Shown here: piece by piece, positions 45,133-54,829 of the stretch | How positions within the stretch are numbered: position 1 is the stretch's first letter | Layout: each line of letters begins with the position of its first letter | NCBI RefSeq assembly: GCF_019279795.1 | Contig: NC_056738.1 | Coordinates: 406,757,245 to 406,821,244 of the forward strand | Length of the DNA: 64,000 bases | From: Protopterus annectens | Taxonomy: Eukaryota; Chordata; Ceratodontiformes; Protopteridae | Reading direction: 5' to 3' | Made by a program: the position numbers and the translations under genes | Notes under the pieces: model-generated | What the model was told of the DNA's origin: nothing | Database searches by the model: none | What the model saw: the letters and a program-made list of their open reading frames with translations, nothing else

Positions 45133-45485
45133 GCAGTGGAATTAAAGTTGGATTTTAACCTGAGGATTTTGCCTTTCATTTGGATTTTAACCTGAGGATT
45201 TTGCCTTTCATTTCTACTTGTGACTCTGCATCAGCCTAGTTGCTCCTTTTGGTTCCATTAATATTATTTACATTTTTCTGGAGCACTGGGCGTTTATCCT
45301 GTTTGTCAGCAAGTGGTTTGTTCCTGTTTTATTAGCTTCATTTTTTCTTGCTGACTTTGGAGCAGAGTCTACTACCAGTGAACAGCGTTTGCTTAGCGCA
45401 TAACTTTTGTTTGTATCTTTACCCTGCATACAGCCATTTTTGGCTACTTTATTTGTTACTGTGCCTTTGCACTATTTTTTCCATT

Positions 45486-46703
45486 ATGCAGAGTCAGAGT
45501 GAAACTGTAGATATTGAGCTAGACTATGAGCCCCGAGGTGTAGACCAGGGCTCAGTCGCTCATCTACAGAAGAGGTTTGAACAGAATCTCGTCTGTTCAA
45601 CAGTCACTTCCTGGCAATTCGCTTTGGAGCGCTTTGATGACGCGGATACGGCGACACCCGACTTGGATGAGCTACAACGCCTGTTAGACAGTCTAGAGAA
45701 AGACTTTGCACATTTGAAACGTTTGCAAACACAGCGCTTGCATTTTCGTTATTGTTTGGACACAAAAATTGTACCGAGAGGATTACGTATATTAAACACG
45801 CCCAATCAGGGGGAACATTATCCAGAGTTGCTTTCAAGGTGGCAGCGCCTGAACTTTGAGGTAAGCAAACAGTACATGGAGTTACTTATTGACTTTTTTG
45901 CCTCTGAAGAGGAGAAACTCATTAATAACATTAAGAAACAACAGAAGAGAATTTTTTCTTGTTTCCCAAGGACTGTAATAGAACCACTATTTGAAAGCCT
46001 GTTGGATGGAATATCAGCCTTAGAGCGGAAACTTCTCCAACAGAAGAGAAGCAAGATAATTAGAGATCACAGAGATTTTAATTTAGGACAAGTCTTCGTT
46101 TGGCCTAAACATGGACATTATAGTGCTACCATTAAACCTAATGACTATACTAGTGTTAGACAACTGAGTTCCGAACCTAGTACTGGTTCTGAAAATGTTA
46201 ATGTTGTTAATAATGCTTGTGAAGCTGTGGATATTACTAACTGTGTACATAACAATGTATCGCCTAGTAATAGGGTACAAAATATAGCTAACATTAATAA
46301 CACTACTACTTCCAATGATACTGATGATGTAATTACTATTTTACATAGTGAGAGTGGATCTAGCTCTATTAATACAAATAATAAAGAAGTTAGTCAGCCT
46401 ACTACTGTGAATAATATTGCAGACAGAACTAACTTATATCCAGCAGTACATGTTGTGAAGGGACCGATCAATAAGAGGTTGTCTGTAGATGACGGCATAG
46501 TGCGATCCAAGTTACCTCACAAAGTACATACCACCATCACTACAGGAGTAGTAAGTGAGCTCCCTTTTCCCCTCCCAGTCCGAAAGGACAAGAATATAAC
46601 AAGGGGACGCTCTATGAGCAGGGGGAGACAGAAACGCAAATTATCAGAAGAGTATGTACCACATCAGACAATAAAGAAGATGTGGAAGAACAAAGTAAAT
46701 TAG
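45486..46703 (+). CDS. PLE copy B ORF1 (coiled-coil/basic protein)
   Basis: 405 codons from the first ATG (the frame is open upstream but without ATG). The N-terminus is acidic (MQSQSETVDIELDYEPRG). Helical, coiled-coil-like sequence follows (LDELQRLLDSLEKDFAHLKR; EEEKLINNIKKQQKRIF), with a YPELLSRWQRLNFEV segment common to N-terminal regions of vertebrate Penelope-like proteins. Then comes an Asn/Thr/Ser-rich middle and a basic tail (VRKDKNITRGRSMSRGRQKR) that looks like a nuclear or nucleic-acid-binding signal. It ends overlapping the RT frame by about 22 bases. No enzymatic motif is visible. An RNP-forming role is inferred. Confidence 0.72.
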   Translation: MQSQSETVDIELDYEPRGVDQGSVAHLQKRFEQNLVCSTVTSWQFALERFDDADTATPDLDELQRLLDSLEKDFAHLKRLQTQRLHFRYCLDTKIVPRGLRILNTPNQGEHYPELLSRWQRLNFEVSKQYMELLIDFFASEEEKLINNIKKQQKRIFSCFPRTVIEPLFESLLDGISALERKLLQQKRSKIIRDHRDFNLGQVFVWPKHGHYSATIKPNDYTSVRQLSSEPSTGSENVNVVNNACEAVDITNCVHNNVSPSNRVQNIANINNTTTSNDTDDVITILHSESGSSSINTNNKEVSQPTTVNNIADRTNLYPAVHVVKGPINKRLSVDDGIVRSKLPHKVHTTITTGVVSELPFPLPVRKDKNITRGRSMSRGRQKRKLSEEYVPHQTIKKMWKNKVN

Positions 46704-48374
46704 ATACAGCTGAAATGTTGATACCAGCAGATTCTATGATACATAACATCTCAGGATATTTGTTGACTGAATGTGATGAGAAATTATTATGTAAAGGCCT
46801 AAACTTTATACCAAGTGCACACAGTAACTTTACGGACACTGTAGTAGACATGAGACTTTTCTGTCGAAATCTTATGCTTAAACTGCTATTTCATGATAAA
46901 ACTGATAGTGAATTGACAGACAATAACATTACTAGACCACCAAAGTTTAAGAAGCTTAGCAACTTTGTCCCACCTAATCATCCGTTAGTTGAGGCATATT
47001 TGAAACTAACTGAGGATGATTTGTTTGAATATTTTTCTAAAGAAATATAGGAAGAATGGTAATTTGACTAGAGGGGAGCAGACTAGCTTACTTAAACTCC
47101 AGTCATTACAGTCCATAACCATCAAACCAGCTGATAAAGGTGGTCGGATAGTAGTTATGGACACTAGCAAATATCATGATGCTATGATTAAACTCTTGGA
47201 AGATGATTTCTATTTACAAGTTAACGAACAAATAGTGCAAGTCACTATTAGTCACGTAAACAATATGTTATTAGATATGTTGAAAGGTGATATCTTGGAT
47301 CAAGAATTGTTTGACTATCTCTTTAAGAATCCACTTGTACCAACAATACATGGGTTACCTAAGATTCACAAAGACTCCATTGACCCACCAATGAGACCCA
47401 TAGTGTCTGGTCAGGGTTGGATCACTGAAAACCTTTCTGTCTATGTTGAAAAACATTTGCGACCTATATTAAATAAGAACAAAGTTGTACTGAAAGATTC
47501 CAAACAGTTTTTAACAGATTTGTATGACTGCTTAGGTGGCATTTGTGACGTTGATAACTTGATTTTTGTAACGTTTGACATCAAGTCCTTGTTTACTGTG
47601 TTACCAAATAATATAGGCCTGATTTATATCACTGAGTATCTACTCTTACATAGCGAATATACATCAGTTAAAGTAGACCTCATTGTACATTTCCTTGAAC
47701 TCATTTTGAATAACAATCTTTTCACCTATGACAACAAGTTTTACCAACAGCGAGGTGGCGTAGCCATGGGCACACCTTGTGCCAACAGCTATGCAAACAT
47801 GTTTTTGGCATTTTGGGAATTTGAGAGTCTCTTTAATTTAGAAATGTTTAAACAACATGTAACTTTTTATAGACGTTTCGTGGATGACGTTTTTGTTTTA
47901 TGGAGAGGCAGTGTTGATGATTTGTTTGTGTTCCATACTATATTGAACAACCTCACTGGCTATTTAACCTTCAGTATGAATCACTCTAGAGAGAAGATAG
48001 AATTTCTTGACTTTTATATAGAACAGTTAGCATGTGGTTTGATTAATACAGGTGTCTATAGGAAACCTTGCTATTTTAATACTCTATTACAGCGTGATAG
48101 TATGCACCCACAGCATATTTTTAAGAATATCAGAGGCCAGGGGATGAGAACCTCTAGGCTAAATGCCACAGAAGAAGGCTTCCTAAGTGAAGTGAGTGAC
48201 CTCAAGATAAGGCTAGAAGAACGGGGCTATAGCTCACAAGAGATTGAGTCCAACCTCTTAGATGTCAATAAACTTAGACTGAACAGAGCAGCCCCTTATT
48301 TTGGACCAGTTATTACTGGTGGATCCATTACAATAGACAATGGTAGAGATGAGAGATCAACTCAACTCATGTAA
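46682..48374 (+). pseudogene. PLE copy B reverse transcriptase, one frameshift
   Basis: The first frame (46682-47050) carries LDTAEMLIPADSMIHNISGY. A two-base deletion at 47036 shifts to the second frame (47016-48374): TIKPADKGGRIVVMD, LPKIHKDSIDPPMRPIVSGQ, FVTFDIKSLFTVLPNN (first Asp), QQRGGVAMGTPCANSYANMF, FYRRFVDDVFVLWRGS (catalytic FVDD), SREKIEFLDFYIEQ. These are the RT blocks of the Penelope clade, which is related to telomerase RT. A further shift after DERSTQLM ends the frame at 48374. Confidence 0.88.
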
Positions 48375-48670
48375 GGGTTTCTTTACCATATAGTACTGAT
48401 TGTCCAGCAATCAAGAATATTATTACGAAACACTGGCCTATTCTCTGTACTGATGACACCATCGGTAAACTTGTGGGGACTAAACCCTCTTTTTTATATA
48501 GGAACAAATTAAATTTAAGGAGAATGTTATGTTATTCAAAAAGGGATGAATGGTCAATGCCTCTTGAACATACAAAACCATGTGGACGCTGTAATTATTG
48601 TAATTCTCTTGACCCCAGTCCATTTTTGAACATCCTGACATGCACACTAACTTTAGCATACGTGCTGTAG
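48375..48670 (+). pseudogene. PLE copy B inter-domain with CxxCxxC cluster
   Basis: Frame reading VGTKPSFLYRNKLNLRRM and HTKPCGRCNYCNSLDPSPFL. The CGRCNYC cluster is the zinc-finger-like part preceding the nuclease. It then runs out of frame (NILTCTLTLAYVL, stop). Exactly the same premature end occurs in copy A. Confidence 0.8.
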
Positions 48671-49044
48671 CTACCTGTGATACTACTCATATAGTTTATT
48701 TGGCAGTGTGCCAAATATGTGATGCATTTTATGTTGGCAAAACCAATCATCGTTTTAAAGACAGGATAAGAGAACATCTTTACCACATTAGGAAGGCTTC
48801 ACCTCACAATGCCTTAGCTAAGCACGTAGCCCAAGCAGGTCCTGAACATTATTTCCTATTTAGAGCTCTTGAGAATATTAAACCCAGTATACGAGGAGGT
48901 GACATCAGGAACCATACTGAGAGTAAGGAGAGTATGTGGATAGTTAGATTGAGAGCAGATAGGGGTTTAGGTCTCAATGAGAGAGCCTCCATTAAACCTA
49001 TGTTAAACAAACGGAGGAATGTTTGTAGATTTTATAATAAATGA
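48640..49044 (+). pseudogene. PLE copy B GIY-YIG endonuclease
   Basis: Frame from HTNFSIRAVATCDTTHIVYL through AVCQICDAFYVGKTNHRFKD and RIREHLYHIRKASPHNALAK to the stop at 49044 (RRNVCRFYNK). The GIY-YIG signature residues (VYL...FYVG), Arg (RIREH), His and the Glu (NERASIKPMLN) are present. It is separated from the RT by frameshifts, so it would not be made as part of the polyprotein. Confidence 0.86.
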
Positions 49045-49308
49045 TGGAACATATATGTTTTTACCCCTTGAAATAGATTTCTTTTGATATATATATTTAT
49101 ATATACATATTTATTGGAGCATCTTGAGTGTTCATGGAGAGTTTTTATATGTTTTTTATATGTTTTTTTATATTCACTTTGTCATTTTATACATCTTAAC
49201 ATGTTTATATGTGCATATATCTTTAAGCTTAGATTAACTCATGAATATGTAACAAGAAGCAGCCAATAGGAGATGTTTTAACTGTATAAATGTAGCCTAT
49301 GTACTTGA

Positions 49309-49369
49309 AGGTCTTTGTTACATGATCTGACGAAGCTCAAATGAATGAGTGAAAGCGCTTATCTGACCT
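49309..49369 (+). ncRNA. Hammerhead ribozyme-like motif, PLE copy B 3' repeat
   Basis: Fourth copy of the 61-base motif, identical in all core positions to the one at 45072. Confidence 0.8.
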
Positions 49370-49478
49370 GCAGTGGAATTAAAGTTGGATTTTAACCTGA
49401 GGATTTTGCCTTTCATTTCTACTTGTGACTCTGCATCAGCCTAGTTGCTCCTTTTGGTTCCATTAATATTAATAATAA

Positions 49479-50018
49479 TGTTCATTACTTTCATTTGCTA
49501 GGTGAGTCTGTAGCTATGTGGTCATTTGGTGTCTGTGTGGAAAAAAAACAGTATTTTAAACATTTTTAGGTTGTATTGTAGCTTGAGTTTCAACATAATT
49601 TCTTTCGCATATAATTCATATTGTAAGTAGATTGCAGCTACAAAGGGCATCTGTGGTCTGTTCTTGCCTGTAAAATGTAAAAAAAAAAAAAAAAATGCAT
49701 GAAAATGGGAATTGGGGATTCTATCATTTATTTGACAAGAGGGAGTCTCTTGTTTTAAAATCTTGGATTGCTGTATTTGTTGTAGTATGAACCGATTTAC
49801 CCAAGTATTTTGGTAGTGGAAAAAAACATTTGCTGAGATGTAGGATTACTTATGAATTATAGGTGTGTTGGCATGGAAAAGAGCGGGTATTCTTTGAAAA
49901 GGAGAAGGGTATGGACAAATGCGAAGGTAAACTGTACAGGACTCAATAGTAATGTTTGCTGTTGAAGTTCTAGAGCATTTGCAATTGCTGATGCTTGCTG
50001 CCTTTGTTTTTATTTCAG
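49479..50018 (+). other. SF3B2 intron 3' end
   Basis: Unique intronic sequence. It ends in CTGCCTTTGTTTTTATTTCAG, a strong polypyrimidine tract and acceptor. AATGCTGATGC-type branch candidates lie about 25-30 bases upstream (TTGCTGATGC). Confidence 0.6.
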
Positions 50019-50093
50019 ACTGGAGTAATGCTTACTAGACCTATGCTTAGGCCAGAGGATGGTGACAAAGGAATGCCGCCAATGCCAGGAATG
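50019..50093 (+). CDS. SF3B2: SF3B2 exon following the SAP segment
   Basis: 75-base exon, phase 0 at both ends, between TTTCAG and GTAACT. It reads TGVMLTRPMLRPEDGDKGM followed by PPMPGM. Human SF3B2 continues its SAP motif with TGIVLNRPVLRGEDGDK and then a Pro-rich region, so the match is residue for residue until the Pro/Met-rich part. Joined to 25261-25307 it gives one uninterrupted protein segment. The following Pro-rich exon was not found up to 64000. Confidence 0.88.
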
Positions 50094-51479
50094 GTAACTA
50101 TACATTTTTCTTTTTCTACACTAAAAATGTGATTTAGTTGTTTGCATGATCTTGATAAGCTGCAACCATATTGATGCAACTTTACTGACTTTAACCAGCC
50201 TTAAGATTGTATTACATACAGGATTCTAACATGTGCTTTACAAGGCAGTACTTGCATACTTTAGATGGTAAAATATTGTGATACCCTCTGTGGCAACAAA
50301 TGTTCTCCTAGTGGTGCATTAGTGATAGCGTTTCCTGAGAATAAGTTAACAAAATCTATATATCTTTAAGTGTATTGCATCTCATCTCATTATCTTCAGT
50401 TATTTGCATAGGTTCATACTTATGTTCATACTAGGCTTGTGGCAGCATAGGTGAAGTCAAATGCGGTTTAGAAAACTGCCACAAGAACTGTAGGAGTGGG
50501 AGTAGCTCTGAGCCAGTGTTGATTTTTCAGGGGTAATGGTGGTATGAAAGTGGTACAATCTAGTTGACTTTGTCAAGCTGAGGAGGAGAGAGCATATGTA
50601 GTTAGAATTAAGTAGTAATCTATGAGTAGTGCCATTTTGTTACAGAAATGGTCGAGGCAGACGTTTCAAGAAGCTGATGTTAATAATGCATCCTGTGTTA
50701 AACAGACTATTTGATGACATGGGTAATAATGCAGCAAAATGGATTATTGATGGACCATACAGAATGACTGTACATATGGGTTATTAGTATCCTGTCTCCT
50801 TTTTTTTTGGGGGTGGGGGGGCTCTTGTGTTCCTGATAAGAAGTGAAGGATTCTTGCTGCATGATGTTGGTGCTCTGCTTCCTTGCCAGCCCTCCATCTT
50901 GCTGACATGATGCATTACCTGCTGTTCAGCTGTTTGGTAAAAACACACAGCAATATGTAAACTAGTAAGCCAGGTATGTTGTGCAGTAGAGATGTTAACT
51001 TGTACGCTGACATTTTCTGATGTATTTTGCTGTGATCTAAATGTACTTCACATAACATATTGCTCCTGGTTCCTTCGGAATTTTTTCTTTTCTTTGTCAG
51101 GCATTTATTGCTACATCTTCTTTCGTGGACCTGAAGTTTGCTGCGAGCTATGTATTAGACAGACTGAGCATGATTTACCTGAGTACAAGTGGGCTGATTT
51201 TTAGCATATTGTCTTCAAATGTCCTAACATTGAAACAGTAGGAGTTGGTAGTTTGTCAGGTGATAGCTGTGTTGGGTGAAGGAGGATTTTGAAGGTGGTT
51301 TAATTTCTTCAAATATTTTGGGTTTCTCACACCATGATGGGAATGAACTCCATTCCTAAGTCAAAGTATGATTAAAGCTCATAAAATTAGTATTGGTTTA
51401 AACTTTGTTAGCAAAAATGTTTCTCTTCGCAGCACTCAGAATATGTCCAGAATGGACGACTCCTGCAGTTCATACAGGA
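50094..51479 (+). other. SF3B2 downstream intron, no recognised feature
   Basis: No exon, RNA gene or transposon recognised. A T8/G-rich run lies near 50800. Confidence 0.55.
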
Positions 51480-51675
51480 GTGATAAGTATCAGTAACTTA
51501 ATACGACTGTGAATTATTTTTTGAGACCCATCGATCCTACTATTGTTAGAACTGTCTGGGTATCCTCCTTCCGCATTGCCTTAGTTTCTGTCTGCAAATC
51601 TTGGTATTTTATTAATTTCTCTATACATAAGACAATGTAATCACTGAGTGTAGCAATTACAGTGGTCATTGCTAC

Positions 51676-51942
51676 TTACATTTTATCATGGACTACTATT
51701 TCAGGTATTCTCGCAACTATTTTTTGAGCTGTTGGTAATGGGTGATCCCATGTGATATAAACTTCCTCATTTTTTATAGTGCTTTGTGGCTCATATTTCC
51801 AATGCTTCTCAGCTACTTTAATTATATAATGTTTGCACAATCCCCAATGCAACAGTCTTACCGCATTATTATCCCTTTCAGTATATAGGCCTTCTGCCAT
51901 TAGGGGATCACACCCAGCAACAAGATCTACAACTATTTCCAT
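51676..51942 (-). pseudogene. Restriction-like endonuclease domain relic (R4-like)
   Basis: 88 codons: LLHWGLCKHYIIKVAEKHWK, EPQSTIKNEEVYITWDHPLP and IVARIPEIVVHDK. The pattern HWxLCKxY..., EN(E)xVxIxWDxPxxT... and RPDIVVxDK is the C-terminal part of R2/R4-type elements, where the PD...D/ExK motif forms a PD-(D/E)XK nuclease. Here PD has become PE, so the active site is damaged. Confidence 0.55.
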
Positions 51943-52919
51943 TTATATGTTTCTCTGATATATTCAATAGACTTTGTAAATCAATGTGAACATAGTCCAC
52001 TATCCTGGGTTACCAATATTAACCTTTTGTCTTTTGGTTTTATTTTCTCCTTTCCATAATCATTTCTGCATTGGATCCTGATCCAACATGAGGTTTATTC
52101 TGCTAGTTTTCTGTACTTTGAACTATATTTATGCATTTTCCAAATTTTTTTGCCTTATCTAATCCTTCATCTTAAATTTTTTTTTTTTTTTTTTTTTTAG
52201 CACGTTCAGTAGCTTCCTGATTTTTACCTACTTCTGGTTTGATTTCCATTCCCGCTTGACACCAGTTATGCTTCTGCTAAACTAAGCAGGGAAGTCATCT
52301 TAGACTTGTTCTCCTCCTATTTTAAAACGTTCACTGTGTTTGTATCTTGTGAGGTCAACAGGTAATGTATGCAGTCCTGCAATAGCAGATCTGCACATGT
52401 AATCACTTTCAAGGAGGGCCGTACCGCCTTCAGAATGGGGAATATGTAGTCTTGGTGTATACTGAATGCCTTCTTGTTTTCCTGTCCAACCAATCCAACA
52501 CCTTTTGGAGCCAATCGCCCTAAAACTGTAAATTAGGACAGTAAGAGCATATTGCTTTATAGCTTGGGCTTTGCTTCAAGATGTCACTGCTGTTTTCAGT
52601 GTTTAATTTTAGTCTTCTAAAATATTATTTGTTTTATTCTCCTTTGTTCATGTCTTATTGTTGATCCTTCACCAGTTCTCAAATATTTGCACACCCCCCT
52701 TGCTCAAGTTCTTATGTCACATTTCTGTCCCAGGCTGCTGATTTCTTGGTGCTGCAGCTTTCCTGCTTTAAAGGTTGCTTTTCCACATTTATCAAGACCA
52801 AATAACATTCTTGTATCGTCCGAAAAAGTTTTGCTTGCAGTTGTGCTTTCATTTCCTCATCTGAACCATACAGTTTTAAATCATCCACAAAGAATGATGA
52901 AAGTCTTTACACTTTGTTG

Positions 52920-53300
52920 TTTTCTGGGAGCCAAATTATAGCCATGACCTAGTATGTTAAAAAGGTTAATGGGTTTAGGTCGATACAAAAGAAGAGCAGT
53001 GGCAGAGTCCCCCTAGTATATCCCCCTTTGAATTTTTATCCCTGGAATAAAAATTTGTCATTTATCATGGCTTAACTGCAAAGTGGTGTGCCACTGTTTC
53101 ATTGTCGCTGTAATGTAGTCAATCAGTGTAGGGTGTATCTTGTACATTTTTAATCTCTGTTTTATCCATGAATGTGAAGTACTGTCAAAGCCTGTTGTAG
53201 TCTAGCCATGCCATACCTAGATTATTCCCGTTTTTACAGTTGTCCATTATGACTTTAACAACAAATGATCCTTTTTTCCATATGACTTTCTTTTGTTACT
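52920..53300 (-). pseudogene. R4-like reverse transcriptase relic
   Basis: Reading the minus strand gives MAWLDY (matching AxxDYxKAFD), then MYKIHPT-like and DYITATMKQWHTTLQ-like sequence. It ends with KIQRGIY followed by a degraded GDS block, the RG(I/F)xQGDSLSP motif of R2/R4-type RTs. Several frame changes are needed, so it is a fossil. Confidence 0.45.
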
Positions 53301-53915
53301 CTTTTGTGCTATTTGACATGATTTGAGTTTTCTTCTAAATGACTATAAATTCTGGCATCCATTCCAGCATAGAATTTATACATCATCTGAAGGCAAGGTT
53401 CACTCTTAAGTAGGAGTATTGTTTTTCCCATTGTTAACCAGGTTGGTATCTGTTCTGGATGCTTATGAATAGGTCTTACTTATGGTAAATCTTCATGTAA
53501 AGATGTTAATACTGTTATTCAGAAGTTAGGCGTTACATCTGGGCCTGGGGTTTTCCATTTAAGAGCTTTACTTAACATTGTTTCAATTTCGCTGGCCGTT
53601 ACTTCATCCGATTTCATATCCTGTACATTGAACTTCTTATTCTTTCTTTTACTACTTCTGTCCATTTAGCATCTTTATGTTCCACATGGTCTTCAGAGAT
53701 ATTTCTCCAAAATGTATCTATTTTCTTTTTTTTTTTTTGTTGTAGTGGTGTTTCAAATCCTTTTTACCTTGTTTCCCATTTCTGTGTAAAACTTTTGGGT
53801 CATCAGTAAATTGTTTCATATCGCTAAGTTTTTCTGCCTGTGCTGATCTTTTTAGTTAATTTACAGTACTGTGCATCGCTCGTGTCATGTCTGTCTTTTG
53901 AGTATTTTTGTTCAA

Positions 53916-54122
53916 CTATTCCCTCTTCTGTACTCTAATAGTGACACTTCTTGTCTTAATCTCAATATACTTTTCTCTATTCGGTTCTTCCATGATGGCA
54001 TTTGATTTCTCCCCTTCCTTTTCCTTACTGCCCTGCGTTTTTGTGGTAAGACTTTCTGTTAATTTAGCTGCACAGTAATATATCCTATTTATTTCTGTTA
54101 TATTGCATGAATTGCTGTGCAC
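53916..54122 (-). pseudogene. R4-like pre-RT segment
   Basis: 68 codons with ITEINRIYYCAAKLTESL and then a Lys/Glu-rich stretch ending EIKTRSVTIRVQKRE. In R4-type proteins an 'IN.LIYA.A.V..E' helix precedes a 'PPWK.RLE..I..LR' block before RT, and the order matches. Moderate support only. Confidence 0.4.
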
Positions 54123-54829
54123 TGTCCTAATTACTGTTCATTTATTTTATCAAACTGCTAACTTTTGGGGTTTTATTGACTGTTTTTAGTCTTTCTTTCA
54201 TTGATCTTAATATGTATGTCCATCTCTATTGTCGTACATTAGTTTTCTTCTAAAATGAAGGCGCATTCTTCTCCATGTTCTGTGGACATTCTACAGAAAG
54301 TTCCAGAGCATCTTCCTGTGCCACATTCTCTTCAGTTTCATCCTGGGTCATCCTTTGCTCTTTCATAAGGGAACACTCTGGCTTATCACTCAACAGTATT
54401 GACTGTCAGATTTGCCACAGTTTCCGGTTCCTTCCCTTTTTGTGCAACTCCAACTGAACTTATGTACTGGTTTGCTCACATGGCAGCTGATCAGATGTTT
54501 CTAACTCCACTGGTTTCCCCTTAATTTGGGGATCCATTGCTGTATCCTGCTGTGGTGTTAAGGTAATCCATAACCACAGTTTCTATTTCTTTAACTTCTC
54601 CATTACTGATCCTCTTTTTGACTTTTCCTCTTTGTTTTCTTATTTTTTTTTTTTTGTTTTAAATTTTTATGTATCCGGATGCCTTTGCCTGCATTTCTCT
54701 TCAAATAATCTGGTGCAGCTCTTTTTATATTCATAGGTTCATACTAGGCTATCTGCCCGAGGGCATTTACAAGCCTAGCCCATCGTTTTGTGGCTTACGC
54801 CACCCCTTTAGTATGGGGAACTATACCCA

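Larger units (their letters stand above)
45016..49478 (+). mobile_element. Penelope-like element copy B
   Basis: About 4.46-kb Penelope-like element: 5' terminal repeat (45016-45345), ORF1, RT, Cys cluster, GIY-YIG endonuclease, 3' terminal repeat (about 49060-49478). It forms the right arm of the inverted pair. The 5' repeat is ~110 bases shorter than the corresponding repeat of copy A, so the centre is not a perfect palindrome. A 32-base unit (GGATTTTAACCTGAGGATTT TGCCTTTCATTT) is tandemly doubled in the 5' repeat but single in the 3' repeat. It belongs near the Neptune/Poseidon group by its CxxC-containing nuclease. It carries frameshifts in RT and before the nuclease. Confidence 0.9.
25308..50018 (+). 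other. SF3B2: SF3B2 intron of 24.7 kb
   Basis: The donor GTGAGT at 25308 and the acceptor TTTTTATTTCAG at 50007-50018 enclose this intron, which joins codons Gln and Thr in phase 0. It contains a DIRS-B, two Penelope-like elements in inverted orientation, a DIRS-A and two SINEs, which account for well over two thirds of its length. All of these must be transcribed and spliced out of the pre-mRNA. Confidence 0.8.
51480..54727 (-). mobile_element. R4/Dong-like LINE, 3' part
   Basis: Minus-strand non-LTR element of the kind with a restriction-like endonuclease at the C-terminus. From high to low: a region with NRIYYCAAKLTESLTTK (54060) and an Arg/Lys-rich block, RT (about 53300-52920), and the C-terminal nuclease (51942-51676). 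The vertebrate R4 clade includes Rex6 of fishes and relatives in lizards. The assignment rests on motif order and not on a search. It is heavily mutated. A CR1 interrupts it at 54728. Confidence 0.55.

Noticed and set aside
43642..46280. Opposite-strand open frames of 60-80 codons repeated in both Penelope copies
   Set aside because: They are antisense shadows of ORF1, and appear twice because the two copies are nearly identical.
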